This document shows, one piece after another, positions 45,842 to 54,271 of a DNA stretch of 64,000 nt. The stretch spans positions 558,001-622,000 of the forward strand of contig NZ_JACHOB010000001.1 of assembly GCF_014199615.1 (NCBI RefSeq), in the 5' to 3' direction. A program made the position numbers and the translations under genes. Position 1 is the stretch's first letter, and each line of letters starts with the position of its first letter. A model generated the notes under the pieces. The model was not told the DNA's origin and ran no database searches. It saw nothing but the letters and a program-made list of their open reading frames with translations. This DNA comes from Parvularcula dongshanensis. Lineage in GTDB: Bacteria; Pseudomonadota; Alphaproteobacteria; Caulobacterales; Parvularculaceae.

Positions 45842-46251
45842 TCCGCTGCGTGCCCCTCCTCGCCGCGCTGATCGGCTGTTCGGGTTCCGACGACGACACC
45901 GTCAGCGCCATGAACTACCTCCTGGCGCCGATCGAGGCGTCCTGCGCCCGCGACGCGGTGCTGGCTGCGGAGGGCTTCGCGGTTCGCGGCGGCTTGCGGC
46001 GCGACGGCGACGCCGAGCGCTTCACCGCGCTCTTCAACGACGACCTGCCGGTTGACGTGATCATCCGAACGAACCGGGACGGCACGGGGGAGGTCAGCGC
46101 CTTCACCCGCCTGTCTGAAGACCCATCCCCCTTGGAGCGGCGAGAGGCCCAGTTCGCGGTCGAGACCGCGGACGAGGCCATCTACCGGGCCTGCACCGAG
46201 GACGGACGAACCTACGGTGACGACGCAGGCGTCGTCATCGAAGCCGAGTGA
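45838..46251 (+). CDS. Small putative lipoprotein of unknown function between ffh and rpsP
   Basis: A GTG at 45838 overlaps the ffh stop (GTGA) and starts a 137-residue frame: [20 protein letters not shown] is a short lipoprotein signal with lipobox LIGC (Cys about 14). The mature part has [40 protein letters not shown] and a C-terminal [13 protein letters not shown]-rich third positions and exact coupling to ffh support a real gene. No family is recognised, and a lipoprotein in this ribosome/SRP neighbourhood is unexpected. Two cysteines in the mature part could form a disulfide. Confidence 0.68.
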   Translation: MIRCVPLLAALIGCSGSDDDTVSAMNYLLAPIEASCARDAVLAAEGFAVRGGLRRDGDAERFTALFNDDLPVDVIIRTNRDGTGEVSAFTRLSEDPSPLERREAQFAVETADEAIYRACTEDGRTYGDDAGVVIEAE

Positions 46252-46295
46252 ACCCCGAACCGAAAACCGAACCTTTAGAACGAAGGAACCAAACC

Positions 46296-46691
46296 ATGTC
46301 CCTCAAGATCAGGCTCTCCCGCGGCGGCTCCAAGAAGCGCCCCTTCTACTCCGTAGTCGTCGCTGACGCCCGCATGCCGCGTGACGGCCGCTTCATCGAG
46401 AAGCTCGGCACCTACAACCCGCTCCTCGCCAAGGACGACGAGAACCGGATCAAGATCGACACCGACCGCGCCAAGCACTGGCTCGAGCGCGGCGCGCAGC
46501 CGACCGAGCGGGTCGCCCGCTTCCTCGGCACCGCCGGTCTCATGAACTGGAAGCACGGCGAGAACCCGAACAAGGGCAAGCCGGGCAAGAAGGCGCAGGA
46601 ACGCGCCGAGGAACGGGCCGAGCGCGCCCGTGCCGCGGAAGAAGCCGCGAACGCCCCGGCCGAAGAAGCCGCCGAAGAGACGGCGGAGTAA
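46296..46691 (+). CDS. rpsP: 30S ribosomal protein S16
   Basis: S16 helps assemble the 30S body. From ATG 46296 the protein is 131 residues: [52 protein letters not shown] and [11 protein letters not shown] are the standard core. A C-terminal Ala/Glu/Lys-rich extension ([20 protein letters not shown] onward) is typical for alphaproteobacteria. The open frame begins at 46248 overlapping the lipoprotein stop, but the extra 16 residues are not S16-like. rimM follows six bases later. Confidence 0.97.
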   Translation: MSLKIRLSRGGSKKRPFYSVVVADARMPRDGRFIEKLGTYNPLLAKDDENRIKIDTDRAKHWLERGAQPTERVARFLGTAGLMNWKHGENPNKGKPGKKAQERAEERAERARAAEEAANAPAEEAAEETAE

Positions 46692-46697
46692 ACGGGC

Positions 46698-47285
46698 TTG
46701 CCTGCGAACGGTAAGGCGGACGGCAAACGCATCGTCCTCGGACAGTTCGCAGGCGCCCACGGCGTGCGCGGCGAGTTCAAGTTGCGCAGCTTCACGTCCG
46801 ATCCCGCGGACGTCGCGGCCTACGGCTCCTTGCGCACCGGCGATGGACGGACCCTGACCGTTCGCCTCCTGCGCGAGGTGAAGCCCGGCCTCTTCGTCGC
46901 CAAGGCGAAGGAGATCGCCGCCCGTGAGGACTGCGAGGCGTTCTCGGGCGCCGAGCTGACGGTCCTCCGCTCGGCGCTGCCCGCGCCGGAGGACGAGGAC
47001 GAGTTCTACCTCGAAGACCTCGAGGGGCTCGAGGCGCGCACGCCCGAGGGCGCGCCCGCCGGCCGTGTCCGTGCCGTGACGGACTTCGGGGCCGGCGACG
47101 TCGTCGAGCTGACCGGCGTGCCTGGACGGCGCGGGTCCGTGCTTCTGCCGTTCACCAAGGAAGACGTGCCCGAACTGCACGTCGCAGAAGGCTACCTCGT
47201 CGTCGTGCTGCCCGAAGAAGCGCCCGATCCCGACCCCGAAGAGGACGGCGCGCCCGCGTCCGTCCGTCGGAACGTCGCGGACTGA
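46698..47285 (+). CDS. rimM: Ribosome maturation factor RimM
   Basis: RimM binds S19 and assists 30S head maturation. The 195-residue protein has VLGQFAGAHGVRGEFKLRSF, the S19-facing PRC-barrel region DEFYLEDLEGLEARTPEG, VTDFGAGDVVEL and VLLPFTKEDVPEL. The start is taken as TTG 46698, six bases after the rpsP stop. The last 94 bases overlap the 3' end of the convergent SDR gene. trmD and rplS, which usually follow rimM, are absent here. Confidence 0.94.
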   Translation: MPANGKADGKRIVLGQFAGAHGVRGEFKLRSFTSDPADVAAYGSLRTGDGRTLTVRLLREVKPGLFVAKAKEIAAREDCEAFSGAELTVLRSALPAPEDEDEFYLEDLEGLEARTPEGAPAGRVRAVTDFGAGDVVELTGVPGRRGSVLLPFTKEDVPELHVAEGYLVVVLPEEAPDPDPEEDGAPASVRRNVAD

Positions 47286-48055
47286 CGGTTCATCAGGCGC
47301 TCCGCCGCCGCCCTCGGAATGAGCCGGGAGAAGCGGGCGAGCGCCTTGTTGACGCCGCCGGGGACGTAGACGACCGGCCCGTCCTCAAGGGCGTCCAGCG
47401 AGCCTTCGACCACGTCGGCCGCCTCCATCCACATCCATCCGGGCAGGGCGTTCATCCGCTCGCGCGTCCCGTTCGCATCGTGAAACTCCGTATGGGTGAA
47501 GCCGGGGCAGCAGGCCTGCGCGCGGACGCCCGCGGCCGCTCCCTCCGCCGCCAGCGACTGGCTGAAGCCGACGAGGAAGGCCTTGGACGCGCCGTAGAGC
47601 GTGTGGCCGGCGCTGCCGGGAACGAGGCCGGCGACGCTCGCCACGTTGACGATCCGCCCCCACCCCCGCTCGTGCATGCTCGCATTCGCGATGTGGGCGA
47701 GCTGCGCGTAGGCGGTGACCATCAGCTGGATGAAGTCCCGCTGCGCCTCCCAGGGCGTGGCGGCGTAGGCGCCCGGCAGGCCGAAGCCCGCATTGTTGAC
47801 GAGGATGTCCGGCGGCGCGTCGAGCGTCGCCATCACGCCCTTTGCCGCGTCCGGCTGCGCGAGGTCGGCAGTCACGACTTCGGCCTTGCCGCCGCGCGCG
47901 CGAAGCGCCTCGGCGAGGGCGTCGAGCCGTTCCTGACGCCGCGCGACGAGGACGAGGTCGGCGCCTCGCGCCGCGAGCCCCCGGGCATAAGCCGCGCCGA
48001 GCCCGGAGGACGCTCCTGTGACGAGGGCGGTCCGCCCCTCGTAGATACCGGCCAT
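47192..48055 (-). CDS. SDR-family NAD(P)-dependent oxidoreductase
   Basis: A classical short-chain dehydrogenase of 287 residues. The cofactor loop is ALVTGASSGLGAAYARGLAA near 11-30, and NNAG lies in DILVNNAGFGLPGAYAATPW. A catalytic Ser occurs around NVASVAGLVPGSAGHTLYGA, with YxxxK as YGASK, and PGFTHTEFH follows. The C-terminus is low-complexity Ser/Gly/Thr and overlaps rimM antisense by 94 bases. The substrate is unknown; DltE-like members of this subgroup act on diverse alcohols and ketones. Confidence 0.92.
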   Translation of the reverse strand: MAGIYEGRTALVTGASSGLGAAYARGLAARGADLVLVARRQERLDALAEALRARGGKAEVVTADLAQPDAAKGVMATLDAPPDILVNNAGFGLPGAYAATPWEAQRDFIQLMVTAYAQLAHIANASMHERGWGRIVNVASVAGLVPGSAGHTLYGASKAFLVGFSQSLAAEGAAAGVRAQACCPGFTHTEFHDANGTRERMNALPGWMWMEAADVVEGSLDALEDGPVVYVPGGVNKALARFSRLIPRAAAERLMNRQSATFRRTDAGAPSSSGSGSGASSGSTTTR

Positions 48056-48110
48056 CTCCGTCCCTCCGTCCCGCGGACCGTCAGTCTAGCCTCGTTCGGA
48101 CCAGCCGAGG

Positions 48111-48794
48111 CTAGCCCTCGCCTGTCGGGCGCGCGCCGAAGAGGCCGGAGCCGACACGGACCGAGGTCGCGCCGAGGCTGACCGCCGCTTCGTAGTCGCC
48201 GGACATGCCCATCGAGACCTCGCGTAGGCGCGCTTCCTGCGCGAGCTCCCACAGAAGCGCGAAGTGCGGGGCGGGCGGCTGGTCCTGCGGCGGGATGCAC
48301 ATCAGGCCGACGACGTCCAAACCGTGCTCGTCCCGCGCGCGGGCGGCGAAGGCGACGGCGTCCTCGGGCGCGACGCCCGCCTTCTGCGGCTCCTCACCGG
48401 TGTTGACCTGGACGTAGACGGGCAGGCGACGGGCCTGCTTCTCCATCTCCGCGCCCAGGACGCGGGCGATCTTCTCGCGGTCGACGCTCTCGATCACGTC
48501 GAACAGCGCAACGGCGTCGGACGCCTTGTTCGATTGAAGCGGACCGATGAGGCGCAGCGTCACGCCCGCGAACCGCTCGCGCAGGGCGGGCCACTTTGCC
48601 TGCGCCTCCTGCACGCGGTTCTCGCCGAAGTCGCGATGGCCCGCTTCGAGCAGCGGCAGGATCGCCGCCCCCTCGTGCGTCTTCGTCACCGCCGTCAGCG
48701 TCACGTCCTCGGGCCGGCGTCCGGCTTCGGTCGCCGCGCGCGCGATGCGGCGAAGCACGTCCTCGTAGTTCTCGGTCACGTCGGTCTGTGTCAT
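48111..48794 (-). CDS. PLP homeostasis protein, YggS/PROSC family
   Basis: YggS proteins bind pyridoxal phosphate and buffer it and amino-acid pools; no enzyme reaction is established. From ATG 48794 the protein is 227 residues. LTAVTKTHEGAAILPLLEAG has the PLP Lys, and DFGENRVQEAQAKWPALRE is diagnostic. LIGPLQSNKASDAVALFDVI, VYVQVNTGEEPQKAGV and a C-terminal SMGMSGDYEAAVSLGATSVR with phosphate-binding Ser/Gly residues follow. The open frame runs on to 49595, antisense to the ThiE-like gene. It is divergent from that gene by nine bases. Confidence 0.94.
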   Translation of the reverse strand: MTQTDVTENYEDVLRRIARAATEAGRRPEDVTLTAVTKTHEGAAILPLLEAGHRDFGENRVQEAQAKWPALRERFAGVTLRLIGPLQSNKASDAVALFDVIESVDREKIARVLGAEMEKQARRLPVYVQVNTGEEPQKAGVAPEDAVAFAARARDEHGLDVVGLMCIPPQDQPPAPHFALLWELAQEARLREVSMGMSGDYEAAVSLGATSVRVGSGLFGARPTGEG

Positions 48795-48803
48795 GCCGCC
48801 CGC

Positions 48804-49382
48804 ATGGACGATCTTTCCGCCCGTGTCATGCGGCTGCAGCGGGCCGCCTGGGCGGTGCGCCGCGCGAGCGGGGTGCCTTGCGCCTTGCCGTTCGCGCTCG
48901 TCATGATGACGGATGAGCGCGCGCACCCGGATCTCGTTTCGCTCCTCGAACGTCTGCCGAAGGCGCCGCCGATCCTGATCGTGTTCCGCCACTACGGGCT
49001 CGGGGCGGAGCGGCGTGCTTGCCTGCTCGCCCGAGCCTACGATGCCGCTAGGCAGCAGGGACACCTTCTGGTCGCAGCCGGAGGCGGGGGTCATGGCGGG
49101 CACAACGCGTTCGCGCCCGGCCTGCGAAGCGTGTCGGTGCACAGTGTCCGGGAGGGCGTCGTCAAGCGGTCGCTCCGTCCGCATCTCGGCTTGGTCTCGC
49201 CGGTCTTCGCGACGCGCAGCCATCCGGACGCCTCGTCGCTCGAACCCGCCCGCGCCGCAGCGATCGCGAGGACGCTGTCCTATCCGGGCTTCGCGCTCGG
49301 CGGAGTCGACGCGGCCTCGGCCCGGCGTCTGATCGGCACGCCGTTCCAAGGCATCGCCGCGCTCGGCGCCTTTAGAACTTGA
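48804..49382 (+). CDS. Thiamine-phosphate synthase-like (ThiE/TenI) protein
   Basis: From ATG 48804 the protein has 192 residues of a TIM-barrel pattern. SVSVHSVREGVVK, LGLVSPVFATRSHPDASSLE (the phosphate-binding SPVFxTxSHP) and FALGGVDAASARRL with GIAALGA match the C-terminal half of ThiE and TenI proteins. The N-terminal half, where ThiE binds HMP pyrophosphate with an Asp-rich HLGQxD motif, is degenerate (AAGGGGHGGHNA). True thiamine-phosphate synthase activity is therefore uncertain. It overlaps the convergent porin gene by 11 bases. Confidence 0.82.
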   Translation: MDDLSARVMRLQRAAWAVRRASGVPCALPFALVMMTDERAHPDLVSLLERLPKAPPILIVFRHYGLGAERRACLLARAYDAARQQGHLLVAAGGGGHGGHNAFAPGLRSVSVHSVREGVVKRSLRPHLGLVSPVFATRSHPDASSLEPARAAAIARTLSYPGFALGGVDAASARRLIGTPFQGIAALGAFRT

Positions 49383-50637
49383 TCGAGGATTCCAGCACGA
49401 TCGCGGCGGCGTTCTCCGGGCCGCCCAGCGCGTCGGGCTTGTCGGCGTCCACATACTGCGCCGCGACGCCGAGCGAGACGCCCTGGCCGAGCACCTTGGA
49501 GACCCCGGCTTGGGCGGTCTGGGTCCGGCGGTCGAGCGCGTAGGGGATGGGGTTCTGGACGGGGCCGACGAGGAGGCCGGCGTCGCGGCCGGCATCGGCC
49601 GCGCCGTAGCCCAGCATGAAGTTCCAGTCGCCGGCCTCGTAGGTCACGCCCGCGTCGAAGGCGAGGTAGTCCTCGTCGTCCGTGTCGCGAAGGCCCGCAT
49701 TGGTCGACTTGACCGAGCCGCCCACGGTCAGCCCGCCATAGGCGACGTTCATGCCGAAGGCGTAGGCGCGGTAGTCGCCGAGGAGGTCGAGCCCGGGGAA
49801 GACGAGCGCCTCGTCCTCCTGCGCGCTGACGTAGGACGCCCCGAGGCCGAGCTGCAGCGGCTCACCCGAGACCTCGATCCCCTTCTGGTAGTAGATCGCC
49901 GCCTCGACCACGTCGCGCCAGGACTGCTCCGGCGAGACGAGGACGCTGCCCTCGCCGGTCTCCAGCGGGACGTATCCGTTCACTGGGGCGCAGGCGTCGC
50001 TGCCGCAATCGCCGAGGCGCGGCGCGTAGGAGACGCCCATCTGCACCTGACCGATGATGCCGCCGAGGAGGCCCGGCGGCGGCATGTAGGTGAGCTTGGT
50101 CGCGGACCCCGAAAAGTCGTTGAGGACGTGCACGTCGTTGAGGCCGGTCAGGTCCGAGCGCCAGTCGCCGACGCGCACGGCGCGGAAGATGCTGGGCGAG
50201 GTCACGGCCAAGCGCGAGGCGACGCCGTCGTCACGGCCGACATAGAGAGAGCCGAAGCCCCCGCGCGCGAAGAGGTAGGCCCCTTCGACGAAGACGTCGC
50301 CGGAGGAGAGGCCGAGCCCGCGCGGACCGCCCGCCGTCAAAGAGGAGTAGCGGCCGCCCGCGTAGCGATGCTCGGGCATGTCGCTGTCGGCCCGCAGCGC
50401 CGCGCCCGCGCCCAGTTCGAGCCCGGAGCCCGTCACGGTCGTCCCCTCCGCCCGGATCAGCGCGTCGGCGTCCGCCTTGACGTCACCGTCCACGACGCCG
50501 GGCGCCGCGCTTACTTCACCGGTCACCTCGATGCGGCTGTCCTGCGCCTGCACGCCGAGTCCTGCGAACAAAGCGAGGGTGCCCGCGGCGAGGCGAAGCA
50601 AAGCGGAGCGCGATGTGACTGGCGCGGCGTGGCGCAC
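49372..50637 (-). CDS. Gram-negative porin-like outer-membrane beta-barrel protein
   Basis: A GTG start at 50637, with GGAAGGAC about eight bases upstream, gives 421 residues. A signal peptide (LLRLAAGTLALFAGLGVQAQ) is followed by alternating beta-strand sequence with Gly/Tyr-rich turns (VFVEGAYLFARGGFGSLYVG, NFMLGYGAADAGRD). It ends in the barrel signature Ile-Lys-Phe. The porin_4 type barrels of alphaproteobacteria have this length and look. An open frame from 50703 adds residues unlike a signal peptide. The pore substrate is unknown. Confidence 0.87.
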   Translation of the reverse strand: MRHAAPVTSRSALLRLAAGTLALFAGLGVQAQDSRIEVTGEVSAAPGVVDGDVKADADALIRAEGTTVTGSGLELGAGAALRADSDMPEHRYAGGRYSSLTAGGPRGLGLSSGDVFVEGAYLFARGGFGSLYVGRDDGVASRLAVTSPSIFRAVRVGDWRSDLTGLNDVHVLNDFSGSATKLTYMPPPGLLGGIIGQVQMGVSYAPRLGDCGSDACAPVNGYVPLETGEGSVLVSPEQSWRDVVEAAIYYQKGIEVSGEPLQLGLGASYVSAQEDEALVFPGLDLLGDYRAYAFGMNVAYGGLTVGGSVKSTNAGLRDTDDEDYLAFDAGVTYEAGDWNFMLGYGAADAGRDAGLLVGPVQNPIPYALDRRTQTAQAGVSKVLGQGVSLGVAAQYVDADKPDALGGPENAAAIVLESSIKF

Positions 50638-50769
50638 GACGAATGTCCTTCCCGAAGCGGCCTTTACGGCTCTCTCAGTGCGATATTGCGCGCATAGCCG
50701 CATCGTTCAAAGGTTCCGTGACGAGAACGGCCCTGAAAAGCGTGATCGTGACGGGAAAGACACGGGGCT

Positions 50770-50795
50770 AGGTTAACGGGCTCGTTCGTTAACCT
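50770..50795. promoter_or_regulatory. Inverted repeat with GTTAAC arms, porin/DUF3576 divergent region
   Basis: AGGTTAACG and CGTTAACCT are perfect 9-base arms separated by eight bases, in the 263-base region between the porin and DUF3576 starts. TTAA half-sites recall CtrA targets but the spacing is 12, not 7. It could be an operator for either gene. Nothing else notable was seen in 50638-50900. Confidence 0.4.
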
Positions 50796-50900
50796 CCTGG
50801 AACCCGTTTCCCGCTCCCATTGACCGCTTCGGCGCGCGCCTTAGTGTGCGCCCGCCCTCGCCCGTCGTCGCGCGGGACGCCCGCAACTCAGGATGCCTGC

Positions 50901-51377
50901 ATGTCGCCTCAGACCCTTCGCCGCTTCAAGCTTCTTGCGGTCGCGCTCAGCGCCGCGGTCCTGGCGGCCTGTGCCTCCGGCGGCTCGGGCACGGCCTCCC
51001 GCGCGGACGGCGGCACGACGGGCGGGGTCAACCGCTACTTGTGGACCGCCAGCCTCGAGACGATGGACTTCATGCCGCTCTTCAGCGTCGATCCCGTCGC
51101 CGGCGTGATCCTCACCGACTGGTACGCGAACCCGCAGGTGCCGACCGAACGGTTCAAGGCCAACGTCTTCATTCTCGACACGGCGTTGCGTGCCGACGCG
51201 CTGCGGGTCTCGGTCTTCCGCCAACAGCTCCTCCTCGACGAGACCGGCCAGCCCCTTCGCGACGATCAGGGCCGCCTCAGCTGGACCGACGCCCCGGTGA
51301 ACCCGGCGACCGCCGCCGAGCTCGAGAACGCGATCCTGACGCGGGCCCGCGAGCTGCGGCTGAACAGTCTCTCTTAG
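50901..51377 (+). CDS. DUF3576 lipoprotein
   Basis: From ATG 50901 the protein is 158 residues with a lipobox VLAACASG (Cys about 24). The mature part has the DUF3576 signature VNRYLWTASLETMDFMPLF, then GVILTDWYANPQVPTERFKA, VFILDTALRADALRVSVFRQ and a helical end ENAILTRARELRLNSL. DUF3576 is widespread in alphaproteobacteria as an outer-membrane-associated lipoprotein of unknown role. It is divergent from the porin and convergent with the unknown membrane-protein gene. Confidence 0.9.
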   Translation: MSPQTLRRFKLLAVALSAAVLAACASGGSGTASRADGGTTGGVNRYLWTASLETMDFMPLFSVDPVAGVILTDWYANPQVPTERFKANVFILDTALRADALRVSVFRQQLLLDETGQPLRDDQGRLSWTDAPVNPATAAELENAILTRARELRLNSLS

Positions 51378-51412
51378 TGGCGCTACCGGCCTGCGGGCCT
51401 ACTTGAGCGCGG

Positions 51413-51446
51413 GCTGACGGCACGGGCCTTCGGCCTCTGCGTCAGC
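51413..51446. terminator. Possible hairpin terminator between convergent genes
   Basis: GCTGACG (51413-51419) pairs with CGTCAGC (51440-51446), with an inner GGCC-TTC-GGCC. The hairpin lies in the convergent space between the DUF3576 gene and the membrane-protein gene. There is no U-run, so termination activity is doubtful. Confidence 0.35.
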
Positions 51447-51547
51447 GCGGGCGTGGCCGACAACCCTTAGGCACGTCGAAGCGTCCGCTAAGCGACGATC
51501 TTACGGGCCGGGCGTCCGGGGTAGGAGAAATCGCGGCTGTGCCTGCA

Positions 51548-51940
51548 TCACTGAAGCGATCCAGCGTCCTCTAGCCAAGCTCGAAGCGGGGCTGCCGTGA
51601 TGAGGGCGAGGAAGGCCAAGGCTGCCAGGCAGGTCAGGCCGCCGAAGAAGAAGGGGCGGCCGACATCGTCCTCCTCATCGTCCATGCCGATCAAGGCGCC
51701 GGTGGCGATGACCATGCCGGCGCCCATGCCGGCGAAGGCTGCGAAACGGACGGCAGCGAGTACCACGAGCGCTTCGGTCAGGCCGCGACCCATCACGTTG
51801 AAGACCGCTACGACGCCTCCAAAAACACCACACATGAAGATGCAGGTCGCCCCGGCTCGAAACGCGCCTTCGACGAAGAAGTCGGGCAGGGGCCCTAGGT
51901 TCGAGACGGCATCGATCAGAGATTTCTCCTTGATCGTCAC
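51548..51940 (-). CDS. Unknown multi-pass membrane protein downstream of btuB
   Basis: GTG at 51940, preceded by GAGAGGAA, gives 130 residues with three hydrophobic segments: AGATCIFMCGVFGGVVAVFN, a middle stretch from LVVLAAVRFAAFAGMGAGMV, and FFFGGLTCLAALAFLALITA. An acidic loop (MDDEEDDVGR) separates the last two. No family is recognised. It begins 53 bases after the btuB stop on the same strand and may be co-transcribed from the riboswitch-controlled promoter. An earlier ATG at 52000 would overlap btuB. Confidence 0.6.
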   Translation of the reverse strand: MTIKEKSLIDAVSNLGPLPDFFVEGAFRAGATCIFMCGVFGGVVAVFNVMGRGLTEALVVLAAVRFAAFAGMGAGMVIATGALIGMDDEEDDVGRPFFFGGLTCLAALAFLALITAAPLRAWLEDAGSLQ

Positions 51941-51993
51941 CGTCCATTCCTCTCCCAGCTTACAGATGAGATAGGAAGCGTCGCGGCAGACCG

Positions 51994-53853
51994 CTACCAA
52001 CCCGCCCGCAGGCCCGCCTTCACCAGCCTCGGCGCGCTGCCGAAGCCCGAAGGTTGCTCGTAGGTTTCGGAGAGGAGGTTCGTGACCGAGACGAACCCGG
52101 TCAGCGTCTCCGTCAACGCGTAGCGCCCCGTCAGCGCGACCTCGTCGAAGCCTGCGACCTCGTCATTGCCGAGGTAGAAGCCGAAATCGTCATAGGTGAC
52201 GTCCGGCCGTTCCCCTGTCCGCACGTAGCGCGCCGCGATCGAGAGGCGGCTCGTGACGGCGAAGTCGGCGATCGCGCTCAGCGCGTGCTCGGGCCGCCTG
52301 AGGAGCGCTTCGGCCGTGTCCCGGTTCTCCGCGTCAGTGTAGGTATAGGCCACGCGCGCGCTCAGACGTGGTCCCGCCCAACGGGCGGAAAGCTCCGCGC
52401 CCTGCGCCCGCGCATCGCCGACGTTGACGTTCTGCAGCGTCAGGAAGTCGTACTCGATCAGGTCGTCCGTGTCCGTGCGGAAGAGGACCGCCTCCAAGCT
52501 CAGCCGACCGGTTCCCAAGGTTTGCTCGCGGACGATCCCGGCTTCCGCGCTGAACGCCGTCTCCTCCTGAAGGGCCGGGTTCGGCGCGGCGAAGGCGCTC
52601 GTCGCGTAGCGCTCGGACAGCGAGGGAATGTTGTAGGCGGTTCCGACGCTGCCGCGCACCCGCCACCCTTCGGCGAGCGTGAAGAGCGCGCCCGCGTTCC
52701 ACGTCACGGGCACGCCGAAGCCTTCGTAGTCGTCGGCGCGGATGGCGCCCGACAGGACGAGCCGATCCGTCGGTCTGCCTTGGGCGAACAGGAAGGCGCC
52801 GAGATGGTCTTCCTTCCGGCTCAAAGGATCGGAGAAGCTGACGGGTACCTCGGCGCGCTCGCGCTCGAAGGTGACGCCCCCGCTGAGCGTGAGAGGGTCG
52901 GTCTCGTAGCGCGCGAGCCCTTCTACGAAGCGCCGCTCGCCATGCACCGCCCCGGTGACGGCGTCGCCGTCGCGCTCCTCGAAGTCCGCATCGACGCCGC
53001 CCCCCTGAAGTGTCAGGGACAGCGCGTCCGCCGGGCGGTGCGTGACGCCGATCCTCAGGACGCGAAGCTCGTCGGTCGAACGCAGGTCGCCGTCCTCGGC
53101 CCGCTGAAAGCCGCTGGGTCCGCCCGAGAACGTGTCGAACTCGGCCCTCGCTTCGCGGGCGAGGGCGGTGAGGCCCACGGACCAGTCCGCCGCGAGCGCG
53201 TAGGACAGATCCGCGTTCAGCGCGTAGGCGTCCGAACCGTCGCGCTCGCCGTTCCTCTCCTCGGCCACGATCCGGCCGGGCAGGGCGTCCCAGCCCGCCG
53301 TCTCGGCGTAGGCACCGCCGAAATTGTAGGTGAGCGCGCCCACCTGGCCCGCCGTCCAGCCTGTTCCCTCATAGGTGCCGAGCTCGCCGATCGCGCCCGC
53401 GACCTCGCCGCCTTCCCGCGCGAGGGGAACGACGTTCACGACGCCGCCGATCGCGTCCGAGCCGTAGGTGGCGGAGGCGGGCCCGCGCAGGACCTCGACG
53501 CTCGTTCCGCCCGACAGGAGGTCGCTTCCGAAGGCGTAGGCCCCGTTCGGCGTCGCGGGGCTGTTCAGGCGGATGCCGTCATAGGCGGAGAGCACGTGGT
53601 CGGAATCGGTGCCGCGGACGAAGACGCTCGCCTGCGCGCCCAAGGGGCCGGTGCGGACGATCTGAACGCCGGGGACGAGGCTCAGCGCCTCGCCGAGGCT
53701 GAGGATCGCCTGCTCCTTGGCGAGGGCGGCCGCGTCGAGACGGTCGACCGAGGCGGGCGCCTCCGCGACGGGCACGCGGCCGGTCACGGTGATGACGTCC
53801 TCCGGGGGGAGGGCGGCGGATTGAAGGGCGAAGGCCAGAAGGCTCGTAAGCAT
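51994..53853 (-). CDS. btuB: TonB-dependent vitamin B12 receptor, BtuB-like
   Basis: From ATG 53853 the protein is 619 residues with a short signal peptide. The plug domain has SLGEALSLVPGVQIVRTGPL, ASVFVRGTDSDHVLSAYDGI and EVLRGPASATYGSDAIGGVV. A 22-strand-type barrel follows, ending LVKAGLRAGW with a terminal aromatic residue. This plug pattern is characteristic of BtuB. The cobalamin riboswitch directly upstream supports B12 or a related corrinoid as ligand. No btuCDF or cob genes are in the window. Confidence 0.93.
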   Translation of the reverse strand: MLTSLLAFALQSAALPPEDVITVTGRVPVAEAPASVDRLDAAALAKEQAILSLGEALSLVPGVQIVRTGPLGAQASVFVRGTDSDHVLSAYDGIRLNSPATPNGAYAFGSDLLSGGTSVEVLRGPASATYGSDAIGGVVNVVPLAREGGEVAGAIGELGTYEGTGWTAGQVGALTYNFGGAYAETAGWDALPGRIVAEERNGERDGSDAYALNADLSYALAADWSVGLTALAREARAEFDTFSGGPSGFQRAEDGDLRSTDELRVLRIGVTHRPADALSLTLQGGGVDADFEERDGDAVTGAVHGERRFVEGLARYETDPLTLSGGVTFERERAEVPVSFSDPLSRKEDHLGAFLFAQGRPTDRLVLSGAIRADDYEGFGVPVTWNAGALFTLAEGWRVRGSVGTAYNIPSLSERYATSAFAAPNPALQEETAFSAEAGIVREQTLGTGRLSLEAVLFRTDTDDLIEYDFLTLQNVNVGDARAQGAELSARWAGPRLSARVAYTYTDAENRDTAEALLRRPEHALSAIADFAVTSRLSIAARYVRTGERPDVTYDDFGFYLGNDEVAGFDEVALTGRYALTETLTGFVSVTNLLSETYEQPSGFGSAPRLVKAGLRAGW

Positions 53854-53974
53854 GGGCGTGTTCCGTCCCCGCGCGGGCCCCGCGCGCGAGCATGAGCGAT
53901 CGCCCCCGGGGCCGGGGCCGCATCGGCTGCTCGAACGGAGAACCCGCGCCTCCGCCTGACCCCGGACGGACGCT

Positions 53975-54166
53975 TCGCACGCCTCGCTCACGGCAGGTCT
54001 CCCGGCTCACGGCTCAGATGGCCGCCCCGCCTTCCCAGCTCTCGCCAGTGGCAATGAGGCGTCCTCGCCGCTCACGGTCGCGGGCACGGCCCCGGACTCG
54101 CCGCCAGCAGGCGGCTCACCGGACTTCCCTCTTCGCCGCATCGCTGCGGCACCGTAGGCGCCGCGC
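53975..54166 (-). promoter_or_regulatory. Cobalamin (adenosylcobalamin) riboswitch
   Basis: Read on the minus strand the leader shows GAGGGAAGTCCGGTGAGCC, GAGTCCGGGGCCGTGCCCGC and GCCACTG, then GGGAAGGC. The B12 box AGCCGGGAGACCTGCC covers 53992-54007. This order matches the cobalamin riboswitch consensus. GCGCCT near 54160 and AGGCGT near 53980 could close helix P1. It lies about 120 bases upstream of the btuB start and should lower btuB expression when cobalamin is plentiful. Confidence 0.92.
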
Positions 54167-54271
54167 CTTTGGCAGCGCTCGCGCCCCGGGGCAAGCGCCC
54201 TCCAAACGGTAACCTCGCGTGACTACCGGGCGTGCCTCCCGCCCCTTAGGTTCGAGGATGGAGGAACGCGC

